The translations under genes were made by a program, and so were the position numbers. The notes beneath the pieces were generated by a model that ran no database searches, was not told the DNA's origin, and worked only from the letters and a program-made list of their open reading frames with translations. DNA of 64,000 bases from contig QRDG01000816.1 of the NCBI GenBank assembly GCA_012064385.1, positions 690,596 to 754,595 on the forward strand. The letters are read 5' to 3'. Within the stretch, counting starts at the first letter, position 1. Every line of letters begins with the position of its first letter. Shown here in pieces: positions 19,854 to 30,714 of this stretch. The stretch comes from Puccinellia tenuiflora. Its lineage: Eukaryota > Streptophyta > Magnoliopsida > Poales > Poaceae.

Positions 19854-21707
19854 ATGATGAGCAGCGAAGCCGAGGATGGAAGCAAGGCCGATCCGGAGAA
19901 TATCATCGCCGATGATCGGCGTGAGCTTGAACGGGAGGTTGAGGAAGAGATGGTTCAGCGACGAAAATTAATGTTGGCTGGATATCAGAAAACAAGGAAC
20001 GGCGTCGTCAGAAAGGTACCTGTGTCGAGCTCTTCCGATCCGTTCAACACTGAGGTAAAGAATTCAACTAAAGAGATTGATCATCTAGTAGATGTGTCCG
20101 TAGCTAGCAAGTATGGTTCTGATATGAAAAACACGGCACACATTCTTACTCGAGCTGTAGTTAATAAAGGTGAAAAATTCAAGGAGCAGCTTAATAAAGA
20201 TCATGAAAATAATTTACTACTGAAAATCAACAATGATTTTTCTGAGAAAAAGCTGATGCCTTACAATAATAGTGGCTTTATTAATTTGCCTAGTAATATT
20301 TATACACCAGATGCATCGGCTCGTGTTGTGCAGCCTCACGTTACGTTAATTGATGATCAATGCGGCCGGAACTATGTGACTAGTTCGGCCAATAACTTTG
20401 TACCTAGTGTGGATTTTTCTAATATTTTGACTTCGGTTCCACAAAACCGTAACATCAATAATCGAAGTGCCGTCCTTAATTCGAATTTGCAGCAGCCTAG
20501 TTATCACACACTAGCATACAATACACCGTCGCTGTTGTCGGTCAGTACCGGGGTTTCGTACGATCCGGTACCGGATCAGTATTTTAGTGGGTCTCTGTTG
20601 CAAACATCGTATGCTCAAATTTCTATGCGGAAGTTTCCACCACATGCTTACATTCCATCTGCTCAAACCAGTTCTCTACAGCCCAATGATAGTTTTGAGG
20701 ATAAACTTGCTAGTATACTTAGAGAATTTGGTTTAAAACCTAAGGGTAGAGCACGTGCAAATAAAAAACCATACCCTGATTACTTTGACTCGACTTCATA
20801 TCCTCCTGGTTTTAGAATTCTGAATTTTGTTAAGTTCACAGGGGAGGATGGTAGATCAACTTTTGAGCACGTACGGCAATTTTTATCACAATGTAGTGAA
20901 GCATGTACATTGGATGTTTATAGAGTTAAATTATTTCCGTTGTGTTTGTCCGGTACTGCATTTACTTGGTTTACTTCGCTTGCTCCTAATTCTGTTTCAA
21001 CATGGGCACAATTAGAGCAAAAATTTCATGAGTATTTTTATAGAGATGAAACTGAACTTCGGCTTTCGGGTTTGACTATGGTTAGGCAGAAATATAATGA
21101 GCATGTTCATGATTATATTAGGAGGTTTAGAGATGTAAAAAACCGATGTTTTAGCTTGACCATAGCCGAAAAAGATTTAGCCGATCTTGCCTTTTCGGGT
21201 CTGCTCGCTCATATTAAGGATAAGTTAGAAGGGCAAAAAAATTTAGATGTTAATCAAGTATTGCAGAAGGCTTTGGCGGAAGAAAATCGGGCTGAAGAAA
21301 TTAAACAACACAACCGGTTTAGTGACAACATAAATAAAGAGAAGGAGAACCATATGGTTAATGCTTTAGATTATGGTGGTGGTTCGGCTAGTGAGGATGA
21401 CGTTGACATGTGTGCAACCGAATGGGTTCAAGCGCCAAAGTCAAATCCTTTTGCATATTCTACTTTGAAGCCCGCACCTAGTAGAAAACAGGAAATGACG
21501 TATACTTTTGATGTTAGCAAGTGTGATTTAATTTTTGATATGTTATTGCAAGGGAAAAAGATCGGTTTAATCAAGAGGTTCTACCATGTGATCCAATTGT
21601 CATTCGGGGGAACCGATCGCCGGTGGGCAAGACAAATGTCAGGAATTATGATGGTGGCCGCAAACTCACTTGGGTGCCGGTCAAGCGTGTTGGACCTAAG
21701 AATATAG
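19854..21707 (+). CDS. Gag polyprotein of the gag-only LTR element (frame broken near C-terminus)
   Basis: Starts at ATGATG (19854), 20 nt after the primer-binding site, and runs 617 codons. An N-terminal coiled, charged region (RELEREVEEEMVQRRKLM) is followed by a Ser/Asn-rich linker and, at residues about 300-480, a Retrotrans_gag (PF03732) capsid domain: FVKFTGEDGRSTFEHVRQFL, FPLCLSGTAFTWF, WAQLEQKFHEYF and VHDYIRRFRDVKNRC. The gag family builds the virus-like particle around element RNA. The frame leaves the expected sequence after YTFDVSKCDLIFDMLL, and the homologous continuation appears in other frames (21623 onward), so at least one deletion or frameshift removed the usual Cys/His motif. 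Confidence 0.8.
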   Translation: MMSSEAEDGSKADPENIIADDRRELEREVEEEMVQRRKLMLAGYQKTRNGVVRKVPVSSSSDPFNTEVKNSTKEIDHLVDVSVASKYGSDMKNTAHILTRAVVNKGEKFKEQLNKDHENNLLLKINNDFSEKKLMPYNNSGFINLPSNIYTPDASARVVQPHVTLIDDQCGRNYVTSSANNFVPSVDFSNILTSVPQNRNINNRSAVLNSNLQQPSYHTLAYNTPSLLSVSTGVSYDPVPDQYFSGSLLQTSYAQISMRKFPPHAYIPSAQTSSLQPNDSFEDKLASILREFGLKPKGRARANKKPYPDYFDSTSYPPGFRILNFVKFTGEDGRSTFEHVRQFLSQCSEACTLDVYRVKLFPLCLSGTAFTWFTSLAPNSVSTWAQLEQKFHEYFYRDETELRLSGLTMVRQKYNEHVHDYIRRFRDVKNRCFSLTIAEKDLADLAFSGLLAHIKDKLEGQKNLDVNQVLQKALAEENRAEEIKQHNRFSDNINKEKENHMVNALDYGGGSASEDDVDMCATEWVQAPKSNPFAYSTLKPAPSRKQEMTYTFDVSKCDLIFDMLLQGKKIGLIKRFYHVIQLSFGGTDRRWARQMSGIMMVAANSLGCRSSVLDLRI

Positions 21708-22542
21708 CAACAAATTCAGATGATTTAGATACTGCTCATGCTCTGAAATTTGGGGAACACCAATCAGCTGAAGGCGTTGTGAATAATCCAGAAGCAAGCT
21801 ACGTTGATGCAGTAAAGAGCGGCCCGGTTCAGAGAAAAGATGCTGGTACACAAGAGAAGGATTTGATTAATACACTCGTTGCATCCTCTAGTGCTAGTCA
21901 AAAAGTAGATTCAGTTAGCACACGTACCAATTCAGTTATGAGAAACAGCAACTCAGGAGCATCCAGGAGGTGGTTTCCAATTATTTTTGTCACGTCTACC
22001 CAACATGTGAATCCAAGCACCAGGGTAAGCGAAATATTTAGAGCTGGTGGTACGTCTAATCAGCAGAGTATTTCTTCGGCCAAAGACAGATTATCGGAAT
22101 CAAAACAAATTGTACGTCAGTACAGGCCGAGGGACTTGGGGGCAGCAGAATTAAGTCGGTCGCGCCAGGGACTAAACCAGGACCACGATGGTGCCCTACA
22201 GGACTCACACACACTCAAAAACGGCATGTGTAGCGACTACGAGCTTTGGAAATAAAAGAGGAGATAGCCGAGAAAAAGCGAGATAAATTGTTCAATCAAG
22301 ATAGACCGATGGTGTCTACGAAAACTTGGAAGGAGAAGCATATCATGGCGGAGGAGAGTAGAGATGTAGATGATATGATTGATGACCTCGCACATGACAC
22401 GATTGATAGTGAGAATTCAGAAAATAGCGAGGATATACCTACTGATATGGATGTTAATATGGTGTTTGCTCTACCCCTGAAATCCGTGCTCCCAAAGCTT
22501 GAAGGTATTGTGGCCGATATATTATTTAAAATATCGTCCTGA
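21623..22542 (+). pseudogene. Displaced C-terminal part of the gag region
   Basis: Two successive open frames (21623-22255 and 22246-22542) continue where gag stops. The first has NYDGGRKLTWVPVKRVGPKN, a text that usually follows gag in this kind of element; the second is acidic (DIPTDMDVNMVFALP). Neither contains a protease, polymerase or integrase motif. They look like remnants of a longer gag-derived reading frame split by frameshifts. Confidence 0.55.
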
Positions 22543-22559
22543 GAAAATTTGGCCCATGA

Positions 22560-22746
22560 GTTTTGACATCGCTTCTAAGCAGAATATCTGGTCGATGTGT
22601 TTTTTGGACATCATCCTAAGTAGAAAATATGGCCGATGTGTTTTTTAGACATCGCCCTAAGCAAGTAAACAGCCGGTGCAGACATCGTCCTAAGGTATTG
22701 TACAAGTGTTTTTGGTGAATGCAATTATACCAAAAACAGGGGGGCA
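22560..22746 (+). other. 3' untranslated repeats and polypurine tract
   Basis: After the last frame, short repeats with GACATCGYCCTAAG words (about 22570-22695) precede ACCAAAAACAGGGGGGCA, a polypurine tract that directly abuts the 3' LTR start TGTGTTCATGC at 22747. Confidence 0.8.
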
Positions 22747-23640
22747 TGTGTTCATGCTGTAATTTGGCTAGTAGTGTTTATGGTCAGCCAGATTTATTTA
22801 TTTATTGATCAAGCTAATCAGTTGATATATTGCTCCAGTATTGCAACATGTATTTTGCATGGACTAGTTATTATATGGGTCAAGTCCTATCCAGATTTTG
22901 ATTTACGTTGGGCTAATACGCTGATGCCAAGGACAAGTCTTTACCAGCCTCGCAGAACAAGTTGAAGGGTGTTTACAAAGGCTGTGCATGAGTGGCCGGT
23001 ATATTATATTTTCTTGCGAGTCGTAGGTGAGCAATGGCTTAGAAACTACTACATATAATTTCAGATTAGCTAGCTTGGAAGGCATGAATTCAGCCGAGTC
23101 AAGGAGGAGTCCTGATCGGTTTTACATGTTGGAGTTTTAGTTTTGTACGCGCTAGATTTTCCATATTTGTTATGGAATGGGAGCAACTAGAGCTCAATCG
23201 AGTGAGAATTAAGTTAACTCTCACTCAGATGATGTCATCCAGTTGCATATGTAACTCATATACAATCCATGTGCAACTGAGAAATCTCAGTTGCAACTAT
23301 GTGCAACCTATGTGCAACTGAAAAAAAAAATAGATACATAAATAACATACCGCACGAATCACGATACAAATCTAACACTATGTGCAAGCTATGTGCAACT
23401 GGAAAAAAATAGATACATAAATAACATACCGCACAAATCACGATACAAATCTAACGGGATTAGAGTTGAGTGAGCTCTAATTTAATACTCACTCGAGTGA
23501 GAAATAGCAAAACCGATATGTAATAGTACTAGAGCTGAGCCGTGCCGACCGGATTGATTAGAAATATTCTATTTGACTTGCATGTCAAGGAAAAGATCCA
23601 TGCCTTACTCTCTAAGCTATAGACCAAGCGTACCTATATA
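22747..23640 (+). repeat. 3' LTR of the gag-only element (truncated)
   Basis: Matches the 5' LTR from GTTCATGCTGTAATTTGGCT through GACCAAGCGTACCTATATA. It lacks the insertions seen in the 5' copy, except for a private one at about 23175-23520, and it stops at the (TA)n tract; the remaining LTR end known from the 5' copy (GGTATACGGCCGATTAATC) is not found downstream in the window. Confidence 0.8.
23175..23520. repeat. Insertion in the 3' LTR with an internal tandem duplication
   Basis: Absent from the 5' LTR. Ends carry ACTAGAGCTCAATCGAGTGAG and CTCACTCGAGTGAG-type text in inverted arrangement. Inside, a block of about 80 bp (ATAGATACATAAATAACATA, then CGATACAAATCTAAC) occurs twice in tandem with a few changes. 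Non-coding MITE-like element; superfamily unclear. Confidence 0.6.
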
Positions 23641-23662
23641 TATATATATATATATATATATA
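23635..23662. repeat. (TA)n microsatellite
   Basis: Fourteen or so TA repeats. The 5' LTR has only a short TATATATAT at the equivalent place, so the LTR offered the initial TA target that has since expanded or been used for insertion. Confidence 0.95.
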
Positions 23663-23811
23663 ACCATTTCCCTATATAGAACCAAACTCACTTTGGGGTA
23701 TCTAGTAATGATTAATGAAGTATATTAAAAATGATAAAAAGGTATATTTAGTTTGTTTGTGAGGTATATTGAACGTGGGAGTACGTAATCCTAGGTGTAT
23801 AGAACCATTTT

Positions 23812-23813
<2 letters not shown>
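23663..23813. mobile_element. Short element between (TA)n tracts
   Basis: About 150 bp bounded by TA tracts on both sides; AACCATTTCCCTATATA at the left and AACCATTTTCCTATATA at the right are direct copies. AT-rich and non-coding. It may be a remnant of a larger member of the neighbouring TA-seated group. Confidence 0.4.

Positions 23814-23867
<54 letters not shown>
23814..23867. repeat. (TA)n microsatellite
   Basis: About 26 uninterrupted TA repeats separating two inserted elements. Confidence 0.95.
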
Positions 23868-23870
<3 letters not shown>

Positions 23871-24236
23871 ACCCTATTTGACACCCAGGGTACAGAATAA
23901 CTTATTTTGCACCCACCATTTTTTTTACGTTGTTACATCAATAAATTATGTTGCATATGTAAATATTTACGTCATATTGACCCACAATAGAAAAAACCGA
24001 CATAAAAAATGAGTTAAAATGACGTAAAAGTCATAAAACAACATAAATAAGTGTATTTTTGTCGTATTTTTGCAACGTCACGTAAATAATTTTTTTTGAC
24101 ATTTATATTTTTTCTTACGTTCTCCTTTACTTAATACATAAGACAAAATTTACGTCACGTAAAAATCATATGCGATTGTAAAGATATAGGGTGGGTGTAG
24201 AATAACTATTCTACTCCCTGGGAGTCAAATAGCGCG

Positions 24237-24239
<3 letters not shown>
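23868..24239. mobile_element. TA-seated MITE with 50-bp inverted repeats
   Basis: The left end GAAACCCTATTTGACACCCA and the right end GGGAGTCAAATAGCGCGACC pair over roughly 50 bp, including CAGAATAACTTATT against its complement AATAACTATTCT. Both sides are pure (TA)n. The AGAATAGTTATTCT-like subterminal word also occurs in the larger elements at 27979 and 30715, suggesting a common group. Confidence 0.75.

Positions 24240-24288
<49 letters not shown>
24240..24288. repeat. (TA)n microsatellite
   Basis: About 24 uninterrupted TA repeats between two inserted elements. Confidence 0.95.
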
Positions 24289-24290
<2 letters not shown>

Positions 24291-25495
24291 AAAATTAATA
24301 GGGACTCCATGGTGTATGGGCTCCCAGATCACCAGCCGTACGATTGATTGATCGTGATTGTTAGGCCATGTGACAAATCCGGATATGTGAGCTGAATAAA
24401 ACCCGCTAGTACAACTTAAAACCCGTTTATTTGCATGGTCAACACTTGTTGCACTATCCGCGCCAAGAATAGGCGATATACCCACATGCTTTCACCTACC
24501 GCTGTCGATTATTTATTTGGTCGCTTTGCATGATCTGATCATCACCGTACATAATGAGTATGTGATATCACCATACCCTCATGGATTTAAATTTTACTGG
24601 GGTACCGTACGAATCCCGTTGATATTTTTTCCTTGAAATAAACATGAGTCACATTTTTCCGTATTTTTGTAGTTCACATTTTTATGATTCCCTATGGTGA
24701 ATTTTCCCTAGTTTATTAATTTGGCTCGTCTCATAAACAATTATAACCACATACCCATTACAAACTAGCTGTGCGAGCCCAATGCACACACAAGTTAACC
24801 ATATACCCTATTTTGTTTACAAATTTTTTAGACAACCATGGATAGTAAGATTAAGGTGCACACCATCATTTAGCCAAATTCTAACAAATCAGTCACCCAT
24901 TAATTATGAAAAATTAAGTCAATTTTATATGGCCAGAACGTATACTCAGCGCGTCCACTATTTTGGAGTATAGTTTGAAGTTACGTGAGAAGATTGTAGA
25001 CACGCTCATATACCCAATTTCTACAATTTAATTCAACTTTAAATGGCCGGAGAATACAGTCAGCGCGCCACAAAGATTTTCTGGGTATCCAATTTGAATT
25101 GCTAAGAAAGTTTACTGATTAAGTAAATTAACTAACATACCTAATGTTCCGCCCATCCAGTCAAACCAGTATTTAATACTCGGGATCTGTCAACCGTAAC
25201 ACACTCCTTTAATCACGTTGGGCATATTAAAACAAGCAAATAAAGGGCAGGTATAAGGGACGTTCTAAAACAGGAAGTCATACAAGTCAACTTATATTTG
25301 ATTAGTAGATGTAGTTAATTCTCTCCTCACGTCCATCACGCATTGGATATTTTTTCTACTATAACACATGCTAATGGGTCGACCAGGCTAAGTAATACCC
25401 AACCGGAAGACTCTATCCAGATACCCAATCAGATACCAATCGTACGGCCATGATGCACGGTCTGGGCTCCTTGGTGCCCCAATTGAGCTTCCTAT
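24288..25495. mobile_element. TA-seated DNA element of 1.2 kb
   Basis: Left end TAGGAAAATTAATAGGGACT with ...GGGCTCCCAGATCACCAGCC and GTACGATT; the right end is the imperfect complement (ATCGTACGGCC...CTGGGCTCC...GAGCTTCCTA), about 65 bp of inverted repeat. TA tracts lie outside both ends. The interior is AT-rich with no coding potential. Confidence 0.7.
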
Positions 25496-25509
25496 ACACT
25501 AATATATAT

Positions 25510-27821
25510 ATAATTCAGCTAAACAGGAACTGATTTCTTTTTAAGCTAAACAGGGAATCAAGTGAACTCCGCAGCACTGTTGAGTGAACTTCCAGCATAT
25601 TAACATCTGAACTTCCACACGTAATACACTGATTCCCTACCTTCGCGGGAAAAAATTTCTATAGCGATTTTTGATCCGCTTATCGGAAAGATGCATGCGA
25701 TATACCGTTGGATAGCTATCGAAATTACGAAACTTTTTCGTGTTCACAGGTTTTCGAAATTATTTACGGTTTTTAAGGAATTTCATATATACTAACATTT
25801 AACATTTTTTTCGCGGCTGTACAGTATTTTGGTCGCCATTTGCAAACCGTTAATCGGATTGATGCAAATGATATGCGTTGGAAAGCTATGAAAAATCCGC
25901 AACTTTGTTATATCACGCATTTTTTCGAAATTCCTTACGGTTTAAGAGCAGTTTCAAATATACATAATTCTGTTGTTTTAGAATTCTCGTTTTTTCTGGA
26001 CTTTCAAAGAATCAGAAGTGGACTACTAAAGCTATTTAACTGAACTTCCGTTTCCTATTATTTTTTGAAGTGAGGTTTTTTGTATACGGTGAACTTCTAA
26101 AATTCAACGTATGCGAACTTCATTTTGCAAAAATAGTGCAGATGATCTGAACTTCCGAATAAAAATAAAATAAACTTCTTTTTTCTAGTTTTACAAAGCG
26201 AACTTTGTTTATTCTATAGAATGAACTTTATTAGCGTTCAAACCGAACACCCGCACGCTACAAAGTGAACTTCCGAAGTGTCTAAAATGAAGTTCCAACC
26301 AAAGGTGAATTATCATTAACAAACTTTTTTCTTCGAGAAGTCAAAGTGAACTTCTGAAAAAATATCAGACTTCTTTTATGTTTTCAGAATTTTGAAGAGT
26401 GAACTTCTTTTTTCCTTTACAAATTAAGAACTTTTTCTGGAGTTCAGAATGACTTGGATCCTGGGTTGTTGTCGGAAGTTGTATTGAACTTCCTAGTATT
26501 ACAAATTGAACTTCCGACAAAAATAAAGCTATCGAGATTTTGTAGCTGGAAGGATAATACTCGCATTGAACAAAATGAACCTCCAGCACTGCACCTTGGT
26601 ATATCAGCAAACTGTTAAAAATATCCATCTCAACAACCATGTAGAAGTTCGGACTCCATACGCGAGGGAGTTCACAGACGGTGGCCGTGCGGTTGGTTGA
26701 GAGATGCTCGGTGGAATCCACGACACTGTTCGCGGCAGTTTCGGCCGGCGTTCACAGCAGGAGTAAGCAGGAGTTCAGAGGGGCCTCGCGCGATAGGGAA
26801 AAGAGATGGCGCCAGTGGCCATCGCCGGCAGGGAGGAGCAGGCTCGAGGACGGGCCCCGCACGCGCGGCCGACCTTGGTGGCGAGCCCTGGTCTCCACGC
26901 CGCAGACGGCACCGGCATCTGACCACGAGAGGCGTGACAGGCTCGATTTGGTCGGCGGCGGGGATCAAGGACACCGGGACCGATTCGGCCGGCGGCGGGG
27001 ATCCAGGAGCGGCGCCGAGCTCGATTCGTCTAGCGGTGGGGATCTAGGAGGCGTGCCGTGCTTGATTCATACGGCAGCGGGGCGGTGGTTCCAGGGGGTG
27101 GAGGGAACAGCGCTCTGGGCGGGGAAGTCCAAGGCGCTGGGCGGGGAAGTCCAGTCGTGCGGTGGCGGTCGAGGGCCGCGTGGGGGCCCTCCGGTGCTGG
27201 TGTATGTGGGGCGCGGGGGGGTGCTCCGTCTCCCGCCGGTGGGAAGCCAACGGAATCCGCTCGATGCAGGGGACGGTGCGGGCCGCGAGGAACCGCGTGA
27301 TGCAGGGACGTGGGGAGCCACCGCGCTGGATCCACCGCTGGGATCCACTCTCGGTGGACGAGGCGTCGTCAACCTCGCAGGATCCAGTCAGAGGCGGAGC
27401 CGTAGGAGGTGGGGGTGCGCGCGGCGGATCTAGGGAGGCCCGGCGGTGCTAGTTGAAGCATCGAGGTGGAGGCACCGCGCCGCGCCGGGTAGGAGGTGGA
27501 GGAGGGCGCGTTGGCGGGAGGTGGAGGGGGAGCGCGCCGTCGGGAGGTGGAGCGGGGAGCGCGCCGGAGGTAGGTGGAGGACTCGCGCCGGCAGAAGGTG
27601 GACGGGGGCGTGCCCTCCGATCGTTCGATGGGAAGGGGAGGGCGTCGGTCATGTGGAAGAAAGTAGTTTGGGATGGGGTGGGTGCGGGAGGTGGGTTTGT
27701 TTTTTTCAAGGTAGGATGGGGCGCGGGGAGGTGAGTCGGTAGTACTGGTTCCTATTTAAGCTAAACAGGGAATCTTAAGGTACTCTTAGGGGTAGGTTTC
27801 TGTTTAGTCCTGCCCTATATA
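25510..27821 (-). mobile_element. TA-seated modular element with GAACTTC motifs and GC-rich block
   Basis: Both termini carry CTAAACAG-type text: GCTAAACAGGAACTGATTTC then AGCTAAACAGGGAATC on the left, and the inverted counterpart AGCTAAACAGGGAATCTTAAG then TTTAGTCCTGCC on the right, so each end has a terminal word plus an inner copy. TA tracts flank it. Interior order: AT-rich part dense in GAACTTC words, two diverged tandem units with AACCGTT.ATCGGATTGATGC, then a GC-rich block at 26690-27750. It is the reverse-oriented relative of 27979-30714 and 30715-32480. No convincing gene. Confidence 0.6.
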
Positions 27822-27831
27822 TATAGGTAAA

Positions 27832-27978
27832 TGGACTGGTGCTCCCTGGTGCATGGGCACCATGGTAGAATACTGTAAGTTTTGGGTATCTACAAAATAC
27901 GTACACGTCGGTTATGCAAACATTGAGTATGTAGGAGGTGTACACACCCTTGGGTATATATACATTGAGTATATATAT
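27832..27978. mobile_element. Fragment of a TA-seated element
   Basis: Begins GGTAAATGGACTGGTGCTCC and shares the CTGGTGC/GGGCACCATGG style of the 24288 element end. Bounded by TATATATA on both sides. Too short to hold two complete ends; probably a deletion derivative. Confidence 0.4.
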
Positions 27979-30714
27979 AGGTAGGACTATTCTGCACAAC
28001 CCCTTAAGTGTTTTTAGAATAGTTATTCTGCACAACTTTCCCAAACTACAGACCTTCTAAACCCGAACCAGCCCCACCTGCCCCGAACCAAAGAAAAAAA
28101 AACACACACACACACCGACGGAACCCCACTAACCCACCTCTTCTCTCATCTCTCGATCCCCACCCTGCCCGATCCCACCTCCACCTCCACCGGGGGCTCC
28201 ACCTCCCGCCGGCGCGACCGTCCTCCATCTCCGGCCGGCGCGAAACTCCTCCACTTCTTGCCGGCGAGGTCGCCCCTCTGAGCTCCGCCGCCGCGCGCCC
28301 CGACCTCCGCCGCCGCGCTCTCCCCATCCCCGCCACCGCGCCTCCGCCGCCTCCGCGGTCGCGTGCTCCCCATCCCCGCGCGCCTCCCGGCGAGGACGAC
28401 GCCGCCCTGCGCGCCTCCCGGCGAGGTCGATGCCGCCCCGCGCAGATCCCGGCGAGGACGACGTTGTCCCGACCTCTCTTCCAACGGAGCACGCGCCTCC
28501 CCGGCCTTCCTTCCAACGAAGCACGCCTCCGCGGCGTGCGCCTCCCAGGCGAGGTCGCCGCCGCGTGCTGGTCGTCCTCCGTCCCGTGTCGCGCTCACCC
28601 TGCCCCCTCCAGCGCGAGCCCGCCATCGCACCGAGCTCCGTCTATGACCGCACACGCCGTGTCGCTCTCCCCCACCTCCCTCACCTCCGGCTGGATCCCG
28701 ACGACCGCGGCCCACCGACGGACCGGGGCGCTGCGCGCGACCGCGGCCACCCACCGCCGAATCGGCCCCGCCTACGCCACCCTCCCTGGACGAGGCCCTC
28801 CACCACCGTCTCCCTGGCCGAGGCCCTCCACCGCCGTTGCAATGGTCGACTGCGCACCGCGCGCCGCCGCTCAGCTCCCGCTGCTTGCTGACGGAGGGGC
28901 CCTGCCCTGCTTCTGAGCCTGCGCTGCATTGCCACCTCCCTGTTCGAGGGCGCGCCGCTACCGTGTGCAGCCACAACGGGGAGAGCCCCCCTATCTCCAC
29001 CGCATTCCTTGGCAGCACGTGTATGTTGTTCTCTGTTTTTTTTTTTGACCAAAACGAACAAAGCGTGGGCAAAAACAAGAATGTTTTGATGTGTATTTTA
29101 TACAACAAAAAAAGGGTAGAAGTTCATTTCGTTTCGGGAGAAGGTTAGTTGTTCATTTTTTCGTCTAACTTGAAGATCACTTCGATAGCGGAGCAAATAA
29201 TTTTGTTCTTTTAGAGAAGTTTGCTCCACACAAAAAATGAAGTTCACTTATGTATTCTCGTAAGTTTGGAAAAATATGGTCCACAAACAATTTTACTTTC
29301 AAAATTACTAGGAAGTTTATTTATGTATAGCGAGAAGTCCAGGAAAAGCCGTTCACTTGTGAAAAAATTAGGAAGTTTACATGTGCATCACGAGAGGTTC
29401 AGAAAAATAGTCCGTCAAAATAAAGTTCACTTGCGAAAAAATTGGAAGTTCACTAACGTATCGTGAGAGGTTCAGAAATAATATGGTATGCCGAGAAAAA
29501 TTCGATTACGAAGAAAAAGGAAGTTCAGTTGTGTATTCGGAAAAGTTCATCCACTCTGTGAGTAACTTCAGTTGTGCTTCGTGAATAGGAAGTTCACGTG
29601 TGCTTAATGAGAAGTTCAGAAAAAGATGGTCCAGCTAGAGATTCAGTTTAGAAAAATAGAAAGTTCACTTACGTGTCCAGAGAAGTTCATCAACTTTGTG
29701 AGTAAAAATTCAGAAGTGATTCGAGAATAGGAAGTTCAACTGTGAATCGTGAGAAGTTCAGAAAAAAAGATGGTCCAGCGAGATGTTCACTTGTGAAAAA
29801 AATAGGCAGTTCACTTATATATATCAGGGGGTTAATCAGCTTTCTGAGTAAGTTCAGAACTGGTTCGAGAATAGAAAGTTCATCTGTGTATCACGAGAAG
29901 TTCAGAAAAAAATGGTCCAACACATATTATCGTGTTTCTCTGTTTTTCGTATTTTTAAAATTAATCAAAAACCGTACCGAATTTCGAAAACATTTCTTCA
30001 CGAAAAAGTTGCCCCTAGTGAATATCTTTCCAACGCCGTATCATTTGTTACGTTTCGATAAACGGTTTGAAAGTAATTGCAAAAAAACGGTCCGATGGAT
30101 CTAAAACAGAATAGTTTATTTTTATAACTGCTCTTAAACCGTAATGAATTTCGATAATTAGCTAGAAATAGAGAAGTTGCGCATTTTCCATAGCTTTTCA
30201 ACGACGTATCAATTGCATCAATCCGACAAACGGTTTGGAAATGGCATCGAAAATACAGTACGGAAACGGACAAATCCGTGAAAACAGTATTTAGTATATC
30301 CAAATTTGTTTCAAAACCGTGCATAATTTCGAAACCTGATAGAAGAATAAAAGTTGCGCAATTTTCGTACCTATCCAACGGCATATTATTTTCATCAATC
30401 CGACAAGCGGTTTGTAAATGGCGCCCCAAATACTGTACAAACACGGACAAAATCGTGAAATCCATGTTTAGTATATTCAAAATTGTTTTAAAACAGTACA
30501 GAATTTGAAAAACTTCCAGAAGAGTAAAAGTTGCGCATTTACAATACGAATCCAACGGCATATCGCATGCGTCATTCCGATAAACGGTTTGAAAATGGCG
30601 ATCAAAATACTGTCCGTAAAAACAGAGATCCGGATGTTCCGCTGAGAGGTTCACGGTTTATTGTTTAGAAAGTTTAGAAAGTTGTACAGAATAGTTATTC
30701 TACAAGGGAGTGCA
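27979..30714 (+). mobile_element. TA-seated modular element, second copy
   Basis: Starts TAGGACTATTCTGCACAACC after a TA tract, then an inner AGAATAGTTATTCTGCACAA. The right end carries the complement (TTGTACAGAATAGTTATTCT ... GGGAGTGCA). Interior order: C-rich block (28050-28990), AT-rich part with about twenty GAAGTTCA words (29110-29900) and four tandem units of about 170 bp (29990-30640). It abuts the next copy directly at 30715 without a TA tract. Frames open across the C-rich block overlap on both strands and look compositional. Confidence 0.65.
29990..30645 (-). repeat. Four tandem units of about 170 bp with one shared open frame
   Basis: Each unit contains GATAAACGGTTTGAAAATGG-type text, an AAAATACTGTAC word and AAAAGTTGCGCATTTTC. 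Despite 20-30 percent divergence by eye, one minus-strand frame (29998-30654) is open through all four units, giving a 56-58 residue protein repeat with the pattern FQTV.RID....SL..Y.KCAT. Similar units lie at 32040-32340 and, inverted, at 25650-25980. Whether the frame is translated is unknown; relaxed AT-rich sequence can stay open by chance, but 218 codons is long for that. Confidence 0.7.

Larger units (their letters stand above)
14925..23640 (+). mobile_element. Gag-only gypsy-type LTR retrotransposon with nested insertions
   Basis: The 5' LTR (about 14925-19814) and the 3' LTR (22747 to about 23640) share long stretches, for example GTTCATGCTGTAATTTGGCT, GGACTAGTTATTATATGGG and GGTGTTTACAAAGGCTGTGC. 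Between them are a primer-binding site, a gag gene and a polypurine tract, but no protease, reverse transcriptase or integrase, so it depends on another element. The 5' LTR is inflated by four later insertions (14982-17550 with the Mutator-type element inside it, 17806-17903, 18232-19601); the 3' LTR holds one insertion and is cut by the (TA)n-seated elements that follow. Confidence 0.85.

Noticed and set aside
26681..29108. Long open frames in the GC-rich blocks (26681-27433 plus, 28146-29108 minus, 28430-28891 plus)
   Set aside because: Frames are open on both strands at once, consist of Arg/Gly/Pro/Ala runs and have no known domain; explained by C- or G-rich composition without stop codons.
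29110..29900. A CRISPR-like array of GAAGTTCA words
   Set aside because: The word is only 8 bp, spacing is irregular, and the context is a eukaryotic transposable element.
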